A stretch of 64,000 bases of DNA from Sphingomonas echinoides (GTDB taxonomy: Bacteria; Pseudomonadota; Alphaproteobacteria; Sphingomonadales; Sphingomonadaceae). The translations under genes were made by a program, and so were the position numbers. The notes under the pieces are model-generated. The model did not search any database. It saw only the letters and a list, made by a program, of their open reading frames with translations, and had not been told where the DNA came from. The stretch's first letter is position 1, and every line of letters starts with the position of its first letter. Location of the stretch: NCBI RefSeq assembly GCF_029623395.1, contig NZ_JAPYKK010000003.1, forward strand, positions 1-64,000, written 5' to 3'. Below, in pieces: positions 46,059 to 54,123 of the stretch.

Positions 46059-46516
46059 TGGGAACGCTGGCGGGGATCGCTCGCCACGGCCGGCCCAAGG
46101 GACCGATGGAGACCATCGACCACGTCGAAGTGACGTTGGACGGTGGTCTCCACGGCGACTTTCGCGGAACGGTCAAGCCCGGCGGGAAGGGGCGGCGTCA
46201 GGTGACGTTGCTCGAACGCAGCGACTGGGACGCCGCGATGGCCGAGGTCGGGCACAGCCTGCCGTGGCAGGAACGGCGCGCCAATCTGCTGGTCGACGGG
46301 CTCGACCTGCCGCAGGTTCCCGGTGCGCGCTTGCGCATTGGTGACACGGTCGAACTGATGATCACGCGCGAGACCGATCCGTGCGAGCGGATGGAAGCAC
46401 TCGCACCCGGTTTGCGCGCGGCGATGATGATCGACTGGCGCGGCGGCGTATGCTCGCGCGTCCTGGTCGGCGGGACGATCCGCGTCGGCGATCCGATTAT
46501 ACTTATCGAGGAGTGA
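46058..46516 (+). CDS. MOSC-domain protein inserted between gap and pgk
   Basis: A 152-residue protein that is one MOSC domain, the sulfur-carrier domain first described in molybdenum-cofactor sulfurases. Typical stretches are [45 protein letters not shown] and [16 protein letters not shown], the last with the conserved Cys. The ATG overlaps the gap stop by one base, and pgk begins four bases after its stop, so expression is tied to glycolysis. The reason for this linkage is not obvious. Confidence 0.88.
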   Translation: MGTLAGIARHGRPKGPMETIDHVEVTLDGGLHGDFRGTVKPGGKGRRQVTLLERSDWDAAMAEVGHSLPWQERRANLLVDGLDLPQVPGARLRIGDTVELMITRETDPCERMEALAPGLRAAMMIDWRGGVCSRVLVGGTIRVGDPIILIEE

Positions 46517-46520
46517 CGAC

Positions 46521-47714
46521 ATGACACGGGCCTTCAAGACGCTGGACGATATCGGCGATGTTCGGGGCAAGCGCGTGCTGGTGCGCGAGGATCTCAACGT
46601 GCCGATGCAGGACGGCGCGGTCAGCGACGACACGCGGCTGCGCTCCACGCTGCCGACCGTTACCGAACTGGCGGACAAGGGCGCGATCGTCCTGATCCTT
46701 GCGCATTTCGGGCGACCCAAGGGCAATCCTTCCGCCGAGCTGTCGCTCAAGCAGCTGGTCGAGCCTTATGCCAATGTGCTCGGGCGGCCGGTTACCTATG
46801 TCGACTGGGAAGGCGATGCGGCGGCGGTTGCAGCACTCGCGCCGGGTGATGTCGCGATCCTCGAGAATACGCGTTTCTTCAGTGGCGAAGAGAAGAACGA
46901 TCCGGCGACGGTCGATCGGTTCGCATCGCTTGGCGATCTGTACGTCAACGACGCTTTCTCCGCCGCACACCGCGCGCACGCATCGACCGAGGGTCTGGCG
47001 CACAAGCTGCCCGCGTTTGCTGGGCGCGCGATGGAAGCGGAACTCGACGCACTCGACAAGGCGCTCGGCAATCCCGAGCATCCGGTTGCGGCGGTCGTCG
47101 GCGGAGCGAAGGTTTCGACCAAGCTCGACGTGCTCAAGCATCTCGTGACCAAGGTCGATCACCTCATCATCGGCGGCGGGATGGCCAACACCTTCCTCGC
47201 GGCGCGCGGCGTCAACGTCGGCAAGTCGCTGTGCGAGCATGAGCTGACCGGTACGGCGGACGAGATCTTCGCGGCGGCGGACAGCGCCAACTGCACGATC
47301 CATCTGCCGTATGACGTGGTTGTCGCGAAGGAATTCCGCGCCAACCCGCCGATCCGGACGGTCAACGTGCACGAGGTCGCGGCGGACGAGATGATCCTCG
47401 ACGTCGGTCCGGCGGCGACAGAAGCGCTGGCTGATGTTTTGAAGAACTGCCGGACGCTGGTGTGGAACGGCCCGCTCGGCGCGTTCGAGACGCCGCCGTT
47501 CGATACCGCGACGGTTGCGCTGGCGAAGACTGCGGCGGCGTTGACCAAGAGCGGGTCGCTCGTCTCGGTGGCCGGGGGCGGGGATACCGTTGCCGCGCTC
47601 AACCAGGCGGGTGTGGCGGACGACTTCACCTTCGTCTCGACTGCGGGCGGTGCGTTTCTGGAATGGATGGAAGGCAAGGACCTTCCCGGCGTCGCGGCGC
47701 TCGCGCGCGGCTAA
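46521..47714 (+). CDS. pgk: Phosphoglycerate kinase
   Basis: A 397-residue glycolytic kinase making ATP and 3-phosphoglycerate from 1,3-bisphosphoglycerate. The N-terminal substrate motif is [16 protein letters not shown], the arginine helix follows in [15 protein letters not shown], and the ATP domain has [17 protein letters not shown] and [13 protein letters not shown]. The glycine-rich loop [17 protein letters not shown] and the C-terminal [21 protein letters not shown] are typical. Third gene of gap-MOSC-pgk. Confidence 0.96.
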   Translation: MTRAFKTLDDIGDVRGKRVLVREDLNVPMQDGAVSDDTRLRSTLPTVTELADKGAIVLILAHFGRPKGNPSAELSLKQLVEPYANVLGRPVTYVDWEGDAAAVAALAPGDVAILENTRFFSGEEKNDPATVDRFASLGDLYVNDAFSAAHRAHASTEGLAHKLPAFAGRAMEAELDALDKALGNPEHPVAAVVGGAKVSTKLDVLKHLVTKVDHLIIGGGMANTFLAARGVNVGKSLCEHELTGTADEIFAAADSANCTIHLPYDVVVAKEFRANPPIRTVNVHEVAADEMILDVGPAATEALADVLKNCRTLVWNGPLGAFETPPFDTATVALAKTAAALTKSGSLVSVAGGGDTVAALNQAGVADDFTFVSTAGGAFLEWMEGKDLPGVAALARG

Positions 47715-47740
47715 GCTTTCGGACTATTTGAACGATTTCT

Positions 47741-47832
47741 GTTCTCCCGCGAAAGCGGGAGTCCAGGAGTCTCGAGAACTGTAAGCCGTTGTTCGGCTTG
47801 GCTCTGGGTTCCTGCTTTCGCAGGAACACAAG
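47741..47832. repeat. REP-like repeat pair downstream of pgk
   Basis: Left hairpin TCTCCCGCGAAAGCGGGAG followed by TCCAGGAGTC, right hairpin TTCCTGCTTTCGCAGGAAC. The same class as the element at 33522-33600. It lies between the convergent pgk and lipoprotein genes and may act as a bidirectional terminator. Confidence 0.72.
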
Positions 47833-47836
47833 AACG

Positions 47837-48349
47837 TCAGGCGGGCTTCAGCCTCGCCTGGATCTCCTGAATTCGCGCTGCCTGCTTTTGCAACGCCGCC
47901 TGCGCCTTCTGCCGCAAGGTCGCGATCGCGGGATAGTCGGGCTTGCCCGCCGCTGCGCGCGTCAGCGCCAACTCGTCCAGATCGGTAATCGCGGACGACG
48001 TCGTCGCGCGCAGCCCGTCGAGCTGCCCCAGCGCGGTTTGGGCGGCGATCCAGCGGTCGCTGCCGACCGCATCCCCCTGCGCGGCCTTGGCGTTGCGGTC
48101 GGCGTCGTCGGCGGCGGCATCGAACGTCTTGGCGGCGGTGTCGATCGCCTTCTCCAGATCGACCAGCGTCGCATCGGTCGCGGGTTCGGTTTCGACGATC
48201 ATGACCGGCGCGACCGGCTCGGCGTCGCTGCGCGATTCGATCGCTCGGGGCAGAAGCGAGGGGAATTCGGCGGACCGCGGTGTGGTGCACCCGCCCGTCA
48301 CAAGGAGGAACGCCACGACGAGGCGGCTGGGATTTGCACGGTAGGTCAT
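47837..48349 (-). CDS. Predicted lipoprotein with helical body
   Basis: A 170-residue protein. The start (RLVVAFLLVTGGCTTPRSAE) contains a lipobox with Cys at about residue 20, so it is probably an outer- or inner-membrane lipoprotein. The remainder is Ala/Asp-rich and helical (LEKAIDTAAKTFDAAADDAD, LRQKAQAALQKQAARIQEIQ). No known domain is recognised. ATGs at 48355 and 48349 are both possible. It is convergent with pgk and lies 122 bp from tRNA-Arg. Confidence 0.7.
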   Translation of the reverse strand: MTYRANPSRLVVAFLLVTGGCTTPRSAEFPSLLPRAIESRSDAEPVAPVMIVETEPATDATLVDLEKAIDTAAKTFDAAADDADRNAKAAQGDAVGSDRWIAAQTALGQLDGLRATTSSAITDLDELALTRAAAGKPDYPAIATLRQKAQAALQKQAARIQEIQARLKPA

Positions 48350-48471
48350 CTGCATTCGCTCTATGCCGATGGCTCCGCCCGCGCAACGTTCGAGGATCGG
48401 CACAAAAAATTGCCGCAACGCGGAAAAGGTCTTGCGCCCCCCGAACGGCCCGGCTAACAGCGCGTCTCCAG

Positions 48472-48548
48472 GCACCCATAGCTCAGCTGGATAGAGCATC
48501 AGACTACGAATCTGAGGGTCGGGCGTTCGAATCGCTCTGGGTGCACCA
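48472..48548 (+). tRNA. tRNA-Arg (anticodon ACG)
   Basis: 77 nt from GCACCCATAGCTCAG to encoded CCA. The anticodon stem CAGAC/TCTG(A) encloses TACGAAT with anticodon ACG. The acceptor GCACCCA pairs with TGGGTGC. Phage-like DNA begins directly downstream of its 3' end, so it is the probable left attachment site. Confidence 0.95.
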
Positions 48549-48578
48549 TCTATTTCCCTTGATCTGGCAAGGGCTTAG

Positions 48579-48613
48579 CGGCCTCCACTCCTAACGGAAT
48601 GGGGGCCGTTTTT
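48579..48613 (+). terminator. Rho-independent terminator after tRNA-Arg
   Basis: CGGCCTCC pairs with the GGGGGCCG of the segment ending TTTTTG; the loop holds CTAACGGAA. It lies 31 bp beyond the tRNA-Arg CCA and fits a tRNA transcript end. Confidence 0.6.
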
Positions 48614-48682
48614 GTTTGGCGGAAACGCAGATACCCACGCGGCACCCACGCTCTCAGAATGGGACGGGTTCCTAGCGTGGTC

Positions 48683-49033
48683 CTAAAAGCCGGCGGCAAA
48701 TTCGTCCGGTTTTGGCTTCCCGCCGTTCACCGGCACCCAAATTTCATCCTGCCATATCCGGCGCGCCTGTCGGACCGGCATCATGGCGAGCGCGGGATTG
48801 CCTGCCGCCATTTCGGGAAAGCCGCCGAACCGCACGCCGGGTTTTGATCCCGCTGCCGTCCTGCTGCCCTTCGACGCATAGAGCTTGCGCAAGTAGCCCC
48901 GGCGGACCTGTATTAGATCCGCCTCACCATACTCGCGCATCCAACGCTTGATCGTGCCGATGCCCGCGCAATAGTGATACTCGATTGTCTTATGCCCGAG
49001 CAGCACGAACATCTCCGGGAAGTCGGCTGGCAT
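48683..49033 (-). CDS. Element-encoded protein, HTH-like, unknown function
   Basis: A 116-residue basic protein. Residues about 20-50 (YCAGIGTIKRWMREYGEADL) look like a helix-turn-helix recognition segment in which a residue run IGTIKRW precedes a positively charged helix. The rest (RRGYLRKLYASKG, RIWQDEIWVPVNGGKPKP) is not recognised. The ATG at 49033 (MPADFPEMFVLLG) is preferred over the longer frame. It is the gene closest to the tRNA-Arg attachment site; its role is unknown. Confidence 0.5.
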   Translation of the reverse strand: MPADFPEMFVLLGHKTIEYHYCAGIGTIKRWMREYGEADLIQVRRGYLRKLYASKGSRTAAGSKPGVRFGGFPEMAAGNPALAMMPVRQARRIWQDEIWVPVNGGKPKPDEFAAGF

Positions 49034-49131
49034 CGAGCGTTTCTGGGGCGTGCAGTGAAGCATGCCGCCGGGTGTTCATGAAACCTGTGAGGCGCTTTAC
49101 GGCGGCCAGACCAGCGGAAGGCTTACCGATG

Positions 49132-49563
49132 CTAGCAAACTGTAGCGCCCATTTCCTCTAACCAACTTGACCAACTGTCGTCGCGCAGCCGTCGGTGCAT
49201 CGATCCGTAACCCGCATCTACGTCCATGCTCAACATCTGGATAGCTGGGAGGGGCGCTTTGTTATTGTGTTTGTGATTTACTGGCAGGCTATAATAGGTT
49301 CGCCACTCCTGCATTGTCTGGCGCGTGATATTGCACAGCATCGCCATCGCCACATCATTAAGGCCAATCAAGTGAAACGCGATCCTCCGCTCGCGCTCTT
49401 CTTTCGGAAGGGGGCTGAGCCGCTTTTGTAGCGGCGGCAAACCGGCGTTCGTCCGCCATCGCCATATGGACTTGCGATCCTTGCCGAGCTCTCGCGCGAT
49501 CTGGCGATCTGATTTGCCGGCATCGTAAAGCTCTTGTCGGTTGTCCCGTGGCCGCGTTGCCAT
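49132..49563 (-). CDS. HTH-domain protein of the integrated element
   Basis: A 143-residue protein. The N-terminal 50 residues form a resolvase/transposase-like HTH (ELYDAGKSDRQIARELGKDR followed by KSIWRWR), and a second possible HTH is MAMLCNITRQTMQEWRTYY. The C-terminus ends SWSSWLEEMGATVC, a tail shared with a small frame at 51941-52093. The ATG at 49563 is chosen. Probably a regulator of the element. Confidence 0.62.
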   Translation of the reverse strand: MATRPRDNRQELYDAGKSDRQIARELGKDRKSIWRWRTNAGLPPLQKRLSPLPKEERERRIAFHLIGLNDVAMAMLCNITRQTMQEWRTYYSLPVNHKHNNKAPLPAIQMLSMDVDAGYGSMHRRLRDDSWSSWLEEMGATVC

Positions 49564-49652
49564 GTCGCTTCTCCGAAGGTTCGCCAAAACTATGGTGTTT
49601 GCAATGCTGTCCGACCGCGTGTGCGTAGTCGGACAGCATACTTACGCATCGC

Positions 49653-49874
49653 CTATGGTGCCCGGTAGCCAAGCGGATCGGCGATGAACTCTTCGATATC
49701 GCTCTCGTACCAGTAGACGGCACGCACGCTCAGCTTCTTGCATCGCGGGAACGTGCCTTCGTCCATGCGTCGATAGACGGTCGAGCTTGCCAGACTGGTC
49801 CGGCGTCGGACTTCCGGGAACCGCAGCAGGCAATCCCGCCTGCGGTCCTTATCTGCTGCGGCGGTCATGCTCAT
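49653..49874 (-). CDS. AlpA-family excisionase/regulator
   Basis: A 73-residue winged-HTH protein. The pattern LLRFPEVRRRTSLASSTVYR, then MDEGTFPRCKKLSVRAVYWY and DIEEFI, is the AlpA/MerR-like fold (substrate-binding W/Y replaced by VYWYESDIEEF). In P4-type and satellite elements AlpA drives integrase expression and excision. The ATG overlaps the stop of the upstream 63-residue gene (ATGA). Its position near the attachment tRNA is normal for this family. Confidence 0.85.
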   Translation of the reverse strand: MSMTAAADKDRRRDCLLRFPEVRRRTSLASSTVYRRMDEGTFPRCKKLSVRAVYWYESDIEEFIADPLGYRAP

Positions 49875-50062
49875 TGCTCCGCTGGTGGCTTATTGCTGCG
49901 GTCAGATAGTGCCACGATTGCATCGCGAGACAAGCGGATCCATTCCCACAGGCGCGAGGTTTTTGCCCCGTATCGCCGATCGATCGCGCGCCACCCGCCG
50001 GCGACGTAGGTTTCCGCGAAGTCCGCGGGCACCGCTGCGCGCTCAATTACGTGACAGGTCAT
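49871..50062 (-). CDS. Small element protein
   Basis: A 63-residue protein containing VPADFAETYVAGGWRAIDRR and GAKTSRLWEWIRLSRDAIVA. The pattern resembles a phage regulatory HTH (residues 20-50), but no family is certain. It overlaps its neighbours by four bases at both ends (ATGA with alpA, ATGA with the 184-residue gene), so the three are one transcription unit. Confidence 0.6.
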   Translation of the reverse strand: MTCHVIERAAVPADFAETYVAGGWRAIDRRYGAKTSRLWEWIRLSRDAIVALSDRSNKPPAEQ

Positions 50063-50613
50063 TGCCCGTTCTCCCGCGCCACAGGATTAAGGATTGCGTC
50101 CATTCGTCCGCACAGCTCGTCTAACGTGTCGCCTACGCCGCGGATCGCGTCGGTGATATCCGCAGGCAGATCGTCGTGCATGCCTATGATGCGCGCGATC
50201 GCCGCTGTGTGGTCGAAGCGGCTGTTCAGGGTCTCCAGCGCCGCCCGCTCAGCTGTCTTCATACCGTTGTGATCAGACAATCGTCGGACGTCTGCCAAAA
50301 GCTTCGACACAAGATTATCGCTCGGGATACTTTGCCCCAAGTCGCACGCGATCTCGAACGCGGTCGCAAATTCGCTCCAGTCAGCGACAGGCGCTTCGTC
50401 GACCGCATTTACCGCCGCAATGAACTGGTCATGCTCGCGATCAAAGGTGGCTTTGTCCTCTCGTTCCAGATTTTGGGGCAAGCCTTCAAACCGCTCAACC
50501 GCGGTGCGATACTGTCCCTCAGCGATACGAAAGGGGGATACGGTTGATGCTGGCGAGGTTTGATTAAATGGCGCACTTAGGGGTGCGCCCGTGTTAGGGG
50601 CGTGAGTAGCCAT
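50059..50613 (-). CDS. Element protein of unknown function, acidic and helical
   Basis: A 184-residue acidic protein. Residues 1-35 are Thr/Pro-rich; the rest is helical (YRTAVERFEGLPQNLERED, FDREHDQFIAAVNAVDEAP, LVSKLLADVRRLSDHNGM). No membrane segment and no recognised domain. First gene of the unit that continues to the 63-residue gene and alpA. Divergent from the RHH gene at 50701. Confidence 0.6.
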   Translation of the reverse strand: MATHAPNTGAPLSAPFNQTSPASTVSPFRIAEGQYRTAVERFEGLPQNLEREDKATFDREHDQFIAAVNAVDEAPVADWSEFATAFEIACDLGQSIPSDNLVSKLLADVRRLSDHNGMKTAERAALETLNSRFDHTAAIARIIGMHDDLPADITDAIRGVGDTLDELCGRMDAILNPVARENGQ

Positions 50614-50641
50614 GATCGTTGTCCTAGAACGGTTGCGGTTA

Positions 50642-50684
50642 GAAGCGGCGTGAGGGTCCTAAGCCTTGCGCCGCTTCGCCTTTT
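50642..50684 (+). terminator. Hairpin with T-run between the alpA unit and the RHH gene
   Basis: GAAGCGGCG (50642-50650) pairs perfectly with CGCCGCTTC (50669-50677), followed by GCCTTTT on the plus strand. It looks like a terminator, though nothing on the plus strand upstream is known to be transcribed; it could insulate the RHH gene. Confidence 0.45.
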
Positions 50685-50686
50685 CT

Positions 50687-50724
50687 AATATCGTTAATGC
50701 ATGAGTAACGCAATAGACGATATT
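50687..50724. promoter_or_regulatory. Candidate autoregulatory operator overlapping the RHH start
   Basis: AATATCGT (50687-50694) and ACGATATT (50717-50724) are perfect 8-bp inverted repeats. A nested GTTA/TAAC pair lies at 50693-50696 and 50706-50709. They enclose the ATG at 50701, the usual place for RHH autorepression. Confidence 0.45.
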
Positions 50725-50946
50725 GAAAAATCACCCCGTGGCCGTCCGCGGACAGGCGCGACGCCGGTTATGGTTCGTCTGGATCCCGAGCAACTTCGTC
50801 GCCTTGACGACTGGATTGAAGAAGACGGGGGGCGGTTCTCGCGTCCTGAAGCGATCCGCCGATTGCTAGAACATGCATGGGGTCGGACAGCCGCGTCCTA
50901 CGGTATCAAGACGCTTCCGCCGGTGTTGCGCGAGCTTCCAGATTAG
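50701..50946 (+). CDS. Ribbon-helix-helix (CopG/Arc-type) repressor
   Basis: An 81-residue DNA-binding protein. The beta strand TPVMVRLDPEQLRRLDDWIE and the helices GGRFSRPEAIRRLLEHAW are typical of RHH regulators and of toxin-antitoxin antidotes. No toxin gene is adjacent on the same strand: downstream is the convergent coiled-coil gene at 51001-51690. It may regulate its own promoter through the palindrome at 50687-50724. Divergent from the alpA unit. Confidence 0.82.
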   Translation: MSNAIDDIEKSPRGRPRTGATPVMVRLDPEQLRRLDDWIEEDGGRFSRPEAIRRLLEHAWGRTAASYGIKTLPPVLRELPD

Positions 50947-51000
50947 AGGACAGTTTGCGTGTGAACCGATAATAGCCAGCGCCTTAACAGGCCAAGTATT

Positions 51001-51690
51001 TCAGTGAAACATGTCGATATAGAGCCGGACGTCTGCCAGGTTTTCGTTGCGTTCTTCTTTAAATTCAACGTCTGCCTTGCGAAGCGCGGTAGCCAGAATC
51101 TTTGAGACGGTTTTGTGCTCATCAGAGGAAGCTTGCGCAAGCGTCAAACCCTTGTTCATCACTCGCGACCCAAAAAGAACCGTGTCCGGCTCAACAGACC
51201 ATCCTCCGAGAGAAAGGGCCTCTTTAAAATCGTGAGCGTAGATCGCAGACTCCGGAGAGCTTCCTACGTATATAATGTTTAGCAGATCATTAGGTAGCGC
51301 ATTGCCTGCAACATGGCGGCCAATGCAAGCTTTTTGGTCTTGCGTTAGAGACCTCTGCTTTGGCTGCAGTTCCAATACCTGCCGTTCAAGCTCAGCAATT
51401 CGCTCACCTGCTTCTTTCGGCGTAGCTCCTTGAAGCTTCCGCTTATAATCAGCAATCTCATCGTCTCGGAGCTTCAACCTCGCTTCTAGATTTTCAATCT
51501 GATGCTTCAGGCCTTCGATTTGGCGCTTACTGAACTCCTTAAGGACGATCCAGATCAGACCCGACATCAAACCAGCCACTATCGCGAACGCCCAGGGGGC
51601 TCCCGCGATCACAGACCAATTATCCCGAAGTGTCCGGACCATCTCCCTCATATTGCCTTCATACAAAGCGACTACGGGTTTGTAAGCCAC
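51001..51690 (-). CDS. Membrane-anchored coiled-coil protein of the element
   Basis: A 229-residue protein with one N-terminal membrane helix (WAFAIVAGLMSGLIWIVL) and then a long heptad-rich coiled coil at about 50-110 (IEGLKHQIENLEARLKLRDD, IAELERQVLELQ). The C-terminal third (DLLNIIYVGSSPESAIYAHD, SRVMNKGLTLAQASSDEHK) looks globular. Base composition is less GC-rich than the chromosome, indicating transfer. Alternative start at 51651. No family recognised; a role in phage exclusion is only a possibility. Confidence 0.65.
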   Translation of the reverse strand: MAYKPVVALYEGNMREMVRTLRDNWSVIAGAPWAFAIVAGLMSGLIWIVLKEFSKRQIEGLKHQIENLEARLKLRDDEIADYKRKLQGATPKEAGERIAELERQVLELQPKQRSLTQDQKACIGRHVAGNALPNDLLNIIYVGSSPESAIYAHDFKEALSLGGWSVEPDTVLFGSRVMNKGLTLAQASSDEHKTVSKILATALRKADVEFKEERNENLADVRLYIDMFH

Positions 51691-51786
51691 GCAATCAGCT
51701 GGTCTTGCAGTCTTAAAATTGCCGGATTGCCAGTCGCGTCCGCCACCGGCCTCCTTTATGCTCAGCGCAGAGGATGGAGAGCCGAC

Positions 51787-51948
51787 ATGACAAAGCGTAC
51801 GAGCAAAAAAGAAGACTTAGCCCTTATTCGAGCGACGCTCCAAAAGGATATGTCTGGCGGCGCTACGGCGGATCAAGCGTTTGCGAAAGTTTGGGAAAAA
51901 CATCCGGATGCCGTAAAGCGCGTAACAAAGCGCAAGCCCGATGCTTAA
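51787..51948 (+). CDS. Small basic protein (53 residues)
   Basis: A short Lys/Arg-rich protein with SKKEDLALIRATLQKDMSGG and ADQAFAKVWEKHPDAVKRV. GGAGAG precedes the ATG. A recognisable helix-rich pattern but no known family. It overlaps the start of the next small frame (51941) by eight bases. Confidence 0.45.
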   Translation: MTKRTSKKEDLALIRATLQKDMSGGATADQAFAKVWEKHPDAVKRVTKRKPDA

Positions 51949-52093
51949 CGGCCCCAGCGGAAAGAAGCGCCCGCCGAAGAGTCGGGCTGCTAGCAAAATC
52001 GAGAAGATTACCATTGGCGACAGGTCATCGTCTAAGCTCGAGGAAATGGGCGCAACGGTTTGGTGCGCGTGCGTTGCGGCTCAGGCGCAGTAA
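51941..52093 (+). CDS. Very small frame with a tail shared with the HTH protein at 49132-49563
   Basis: A 50-residue frame beginning MLNGPSGKKRPPKSRAASK and ending with SSKLEEMGATVWC. The segment LEEMGATV plus a Ser/Cys neighbourhood recurs at the C-terminus of the HTH protein at 49132-49563, and the underlying DNA is also similar. It may be a partial duplicate of that gene end. Coding status uncertain. Confidence 0.3.
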   Translation: MLNGPSGKKRPPKSRAASKIEKITIGDRSSSKLEEMGATVWCACVAAQAQ

Positions 52094-52275
52094 CCAAACG
52101 TTCTCCGGCGTCGATCGCGGTTGCTGCTGCGGGCGCGGTTGCACATCCAGCTATCCCACCATCAACGACCCACAGGCAATCCAGGAACAAATAAAAACTT
52201 CCGGATAGGCTGCTGTTTTAAAATGATTATTCTCAAGCGCTGCATCAATTTAAGCGAACGAAACATATAAAAATT

Positions 52276-53733
52276 CTACGCGTAGGATGGAATGTAACGA
52301 GCATTCCGGTTGCCTTGATCGGGGTCGAGAGGCTTAATGCGCCCCTCGTTGATGGCGTCGCGAATGACGTTTGAAACCTGGGAAATCTGGGTTGTTGGAA
52401 GCCCAAATCGTGACCGAAGCGATGCATTGCTGAGTTCTTCGTTGCGTTCGTGCAGCAACTGAGCGTGCTGAAAGCAAGCGCGGATCCGCTCAGCGGATGT
52501 CATGTCAGCGAATTTCTTCGGCATGAATACGGTTACGATTGTTGATCCCTCCACTTGGGAAAACAACGGGGGCGGTAAGATTGCGCGCTCAATCTCGCGT
52601 ATCGCTCGGTCGACGCCGCTGCCTCGCAACTCGCAGAGGCCGGCTTGGTGCATCAAAGTCGCGAGCTGCTCGTTGCGGGACCGGGAAGGGGTGTCAATGA
52701 ACCGGTCAGGGTCCACCAATGGGCGACCTGGGTTGATAAAACGGACCCGATCCTTGTATATCTCGACCAGTGGGCGCGAACCCCGGCTTGTCAAATCCTG
52801 ATGCACCAGCGTGTTGGCAAGAAATTCTCGTATTGCTAATTCGGGAATAGCGTACACCTTCGTTCGCACACCATGCAGCATCTGTTCAGCGCTGGGAATT
52901 TTCCCCATTATAAATGAAAGCATCGCTTTAAAGGACGTTATGTATCCCCGCTGTCCTTCAGTATCATCGGACGACTCGAGCTTATCAGTCCCTTTGTAGA
53001 CCGTTACACGAAGGCCCTTAAATTTGGAAAGGGGGAAGTCGTTTAAGTTCTCAGCAGCGCCAAGTCCAAGTAACGCAAAGACGGTGTATCCGCCCTGCAT
53101 ATTAGATTCGATCAATCCGCGCGACTCGAGATTATCAAGCATTAGCGCCTGAGACTTTCCCTCATGGCCAAACAGGGCTAGAAGTTTCTTTATGGCGAAA
53201 TTGTTAAATATTTCGTCAGGTGTTGCGTGCGCGATAATGACAGACTTTTCGAACGAGTAGCTTGACGTAATCTGCCACAATGACCGTGCTCGTTCGGGAT
53301 AGTTCTTCAGCGATTGTAGAGCTGAATCAACTCGAACCGTTTCTTTCCCTTGGAAAGCTACCGGTTGGATGTACCCAGGCTCGATGCACAGCATCTCGAC
53401 ATGCTTGCCTGAAACATCGAAGGCGACATGGTGAACATTGATATGAGGCGTAAGATACTTATTTAGCCAAAGCATGAACGGTTCTGCACCAACGGTAGCC
53501 GCGGCCAAGTCGACCGTTGTCCCGACGATCTCGTGATCGCCGTCGCGGACACCCCAAACCATGAACGCAGAGTCCTTGTTTTCGAGCATTGCGGCATTGG
53601 CGAGCCCGGAGACGTAGCTGCCGACTGTCGCCGCTTCGAACTTATTTTCCTTAAATTCCAGCCAGCCTGTTTCTCGCGGCAGTTCGCACAGCGACGCTAG
53701 AAGGCGCGGTGCGTCGTGTACCTCAAAGCCCAT
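52276..53733 (-). CDS. AlbA_2/Schlafen-type DNA-binding protein with HATPase-like C-terminal domain
   Basis: A 485-residue protein of the COG2865 type. Residues about 15-150 are an AlbA_2 (Schlafen/AAA_4) domain: PRETGWLEFKENKFEAATVG, then VSGLANAAMLENKDSAFMVW and GVRDGDHEIVG. Residues about 290-410 resemble the RecG-like HATPase region (IPELAIREFLANTLVHQDLT, IYKDRVRFINPGRPL, RNEQLATLMHQAGLCELRGS). A winged-HTH tail follows (LRSRFGLPTTQISQVSNVIR). Such proteins occur as transcription regulators and in phage-defence loci. Less GC-rich than the neighbourhood. Alone on its strand with no obvious partner. Confidence 0.82.
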   Translation of the reverse strand: MGFEVHDAPRLLASLCELPRETGWLEFKENKFEAATVGSYVSGLANAAMLENKDSAFMVWGVRDGDHEIVGTTVDLAAATVGAEPFMLWLNKYLTPHINVHHVAFDVSGKHVEMLCIEPGYIQPVAFQGKETVRVDSALQSLKNYPERARSLWQITSSYSFEKSVIIAHATPDEIFNNFAIKKLLALFGHEGKSQALMLDNLESRGLIESNMQGGYTVFALLGLGAAENLNDFPLSKFKGLRVTVYKGTDKLESSDDTEGQRGYITSFKAMLSFIMGKIPSAEQMLHGVRTKVYAIPELAIREFLANTLVHQDLTSRGSRPLVEIYKDRVRFINPGRPLVDPDRFIDTPSRSRNEQLATLMHQAGLCELRGSGVDRAIREIERAILPPPLFSQVEGSTIVTVFMPKKFADMTSAERIRACFQHAQLLHERNEELSNASLRSRFGLPTTQISQVSNVIRDAINEGRIKPLDPDQGNRNARYIPSYA

Positions 53734-53937
53734 AGCAGCCCCCAGCGGTCACAGTTTCCTTACAAGACAGAGAAGCGGTCCTTTAAGCTGCAGAGTCGGA
53801 AACGCAGAGCTGCAAGAACGCAAAGTGGTTGATTCGTGGCGAGTGTCAACCGAGCGCTCATCCTGTCCCGGCGTCGCTTGGCGCTCACTCGGGCGGCGGC
53901 GGCGGACGAGTGAGCGTCAAACTCCCTTGTACCCTCG

Positions 53938-54123
53938 CTATTGCAACGAGCCACCGATCAACTGGTCAAGCCGAACAGCGATCTGTTTCCATCGGTCGAC
54001 GCCGGCTTGGTCACCATCGGTCGCGAGTGTGCCAATACGCTCGGCTACATGGACGTGCGCGCGCTCGCCGTGGGCGCGGTATGCGGCCAGGGCTTCAGCC
54101 CAGCGCTCAATGTCCGGCGTCAT
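53938..54123 (-). CDS. Small element protein coupled to the thermonuclease gene
   Basis: A 61-residue protein with DIERWAEALAAYRAHGERAH and RWKQIAVRLDQLIGG, probably two helices. Its ATG overlaps the TGA of the nuclease gene (ATGA), which fixes the start at 54123. No known family; similar small proteins are found in sphingomonad prophages near terminase genes, by my recollection only. Confidence 0.6.
   Translation of the reverse strand: MTPDIERWAEALAAYRAHGERAHVHVAERIGTLATDGDQAGVDRWKQIAVRLDQLIGGSLQ

Noticed and set aside
50701..51690. RHH protein and the convergent coiled-coil gene as a toxin-antitoxin pair
   Set aside because: The genes are convergent, not in one operon, and the coiled-coil membrane protein does not resemble a RelE/ParE-type toxin.
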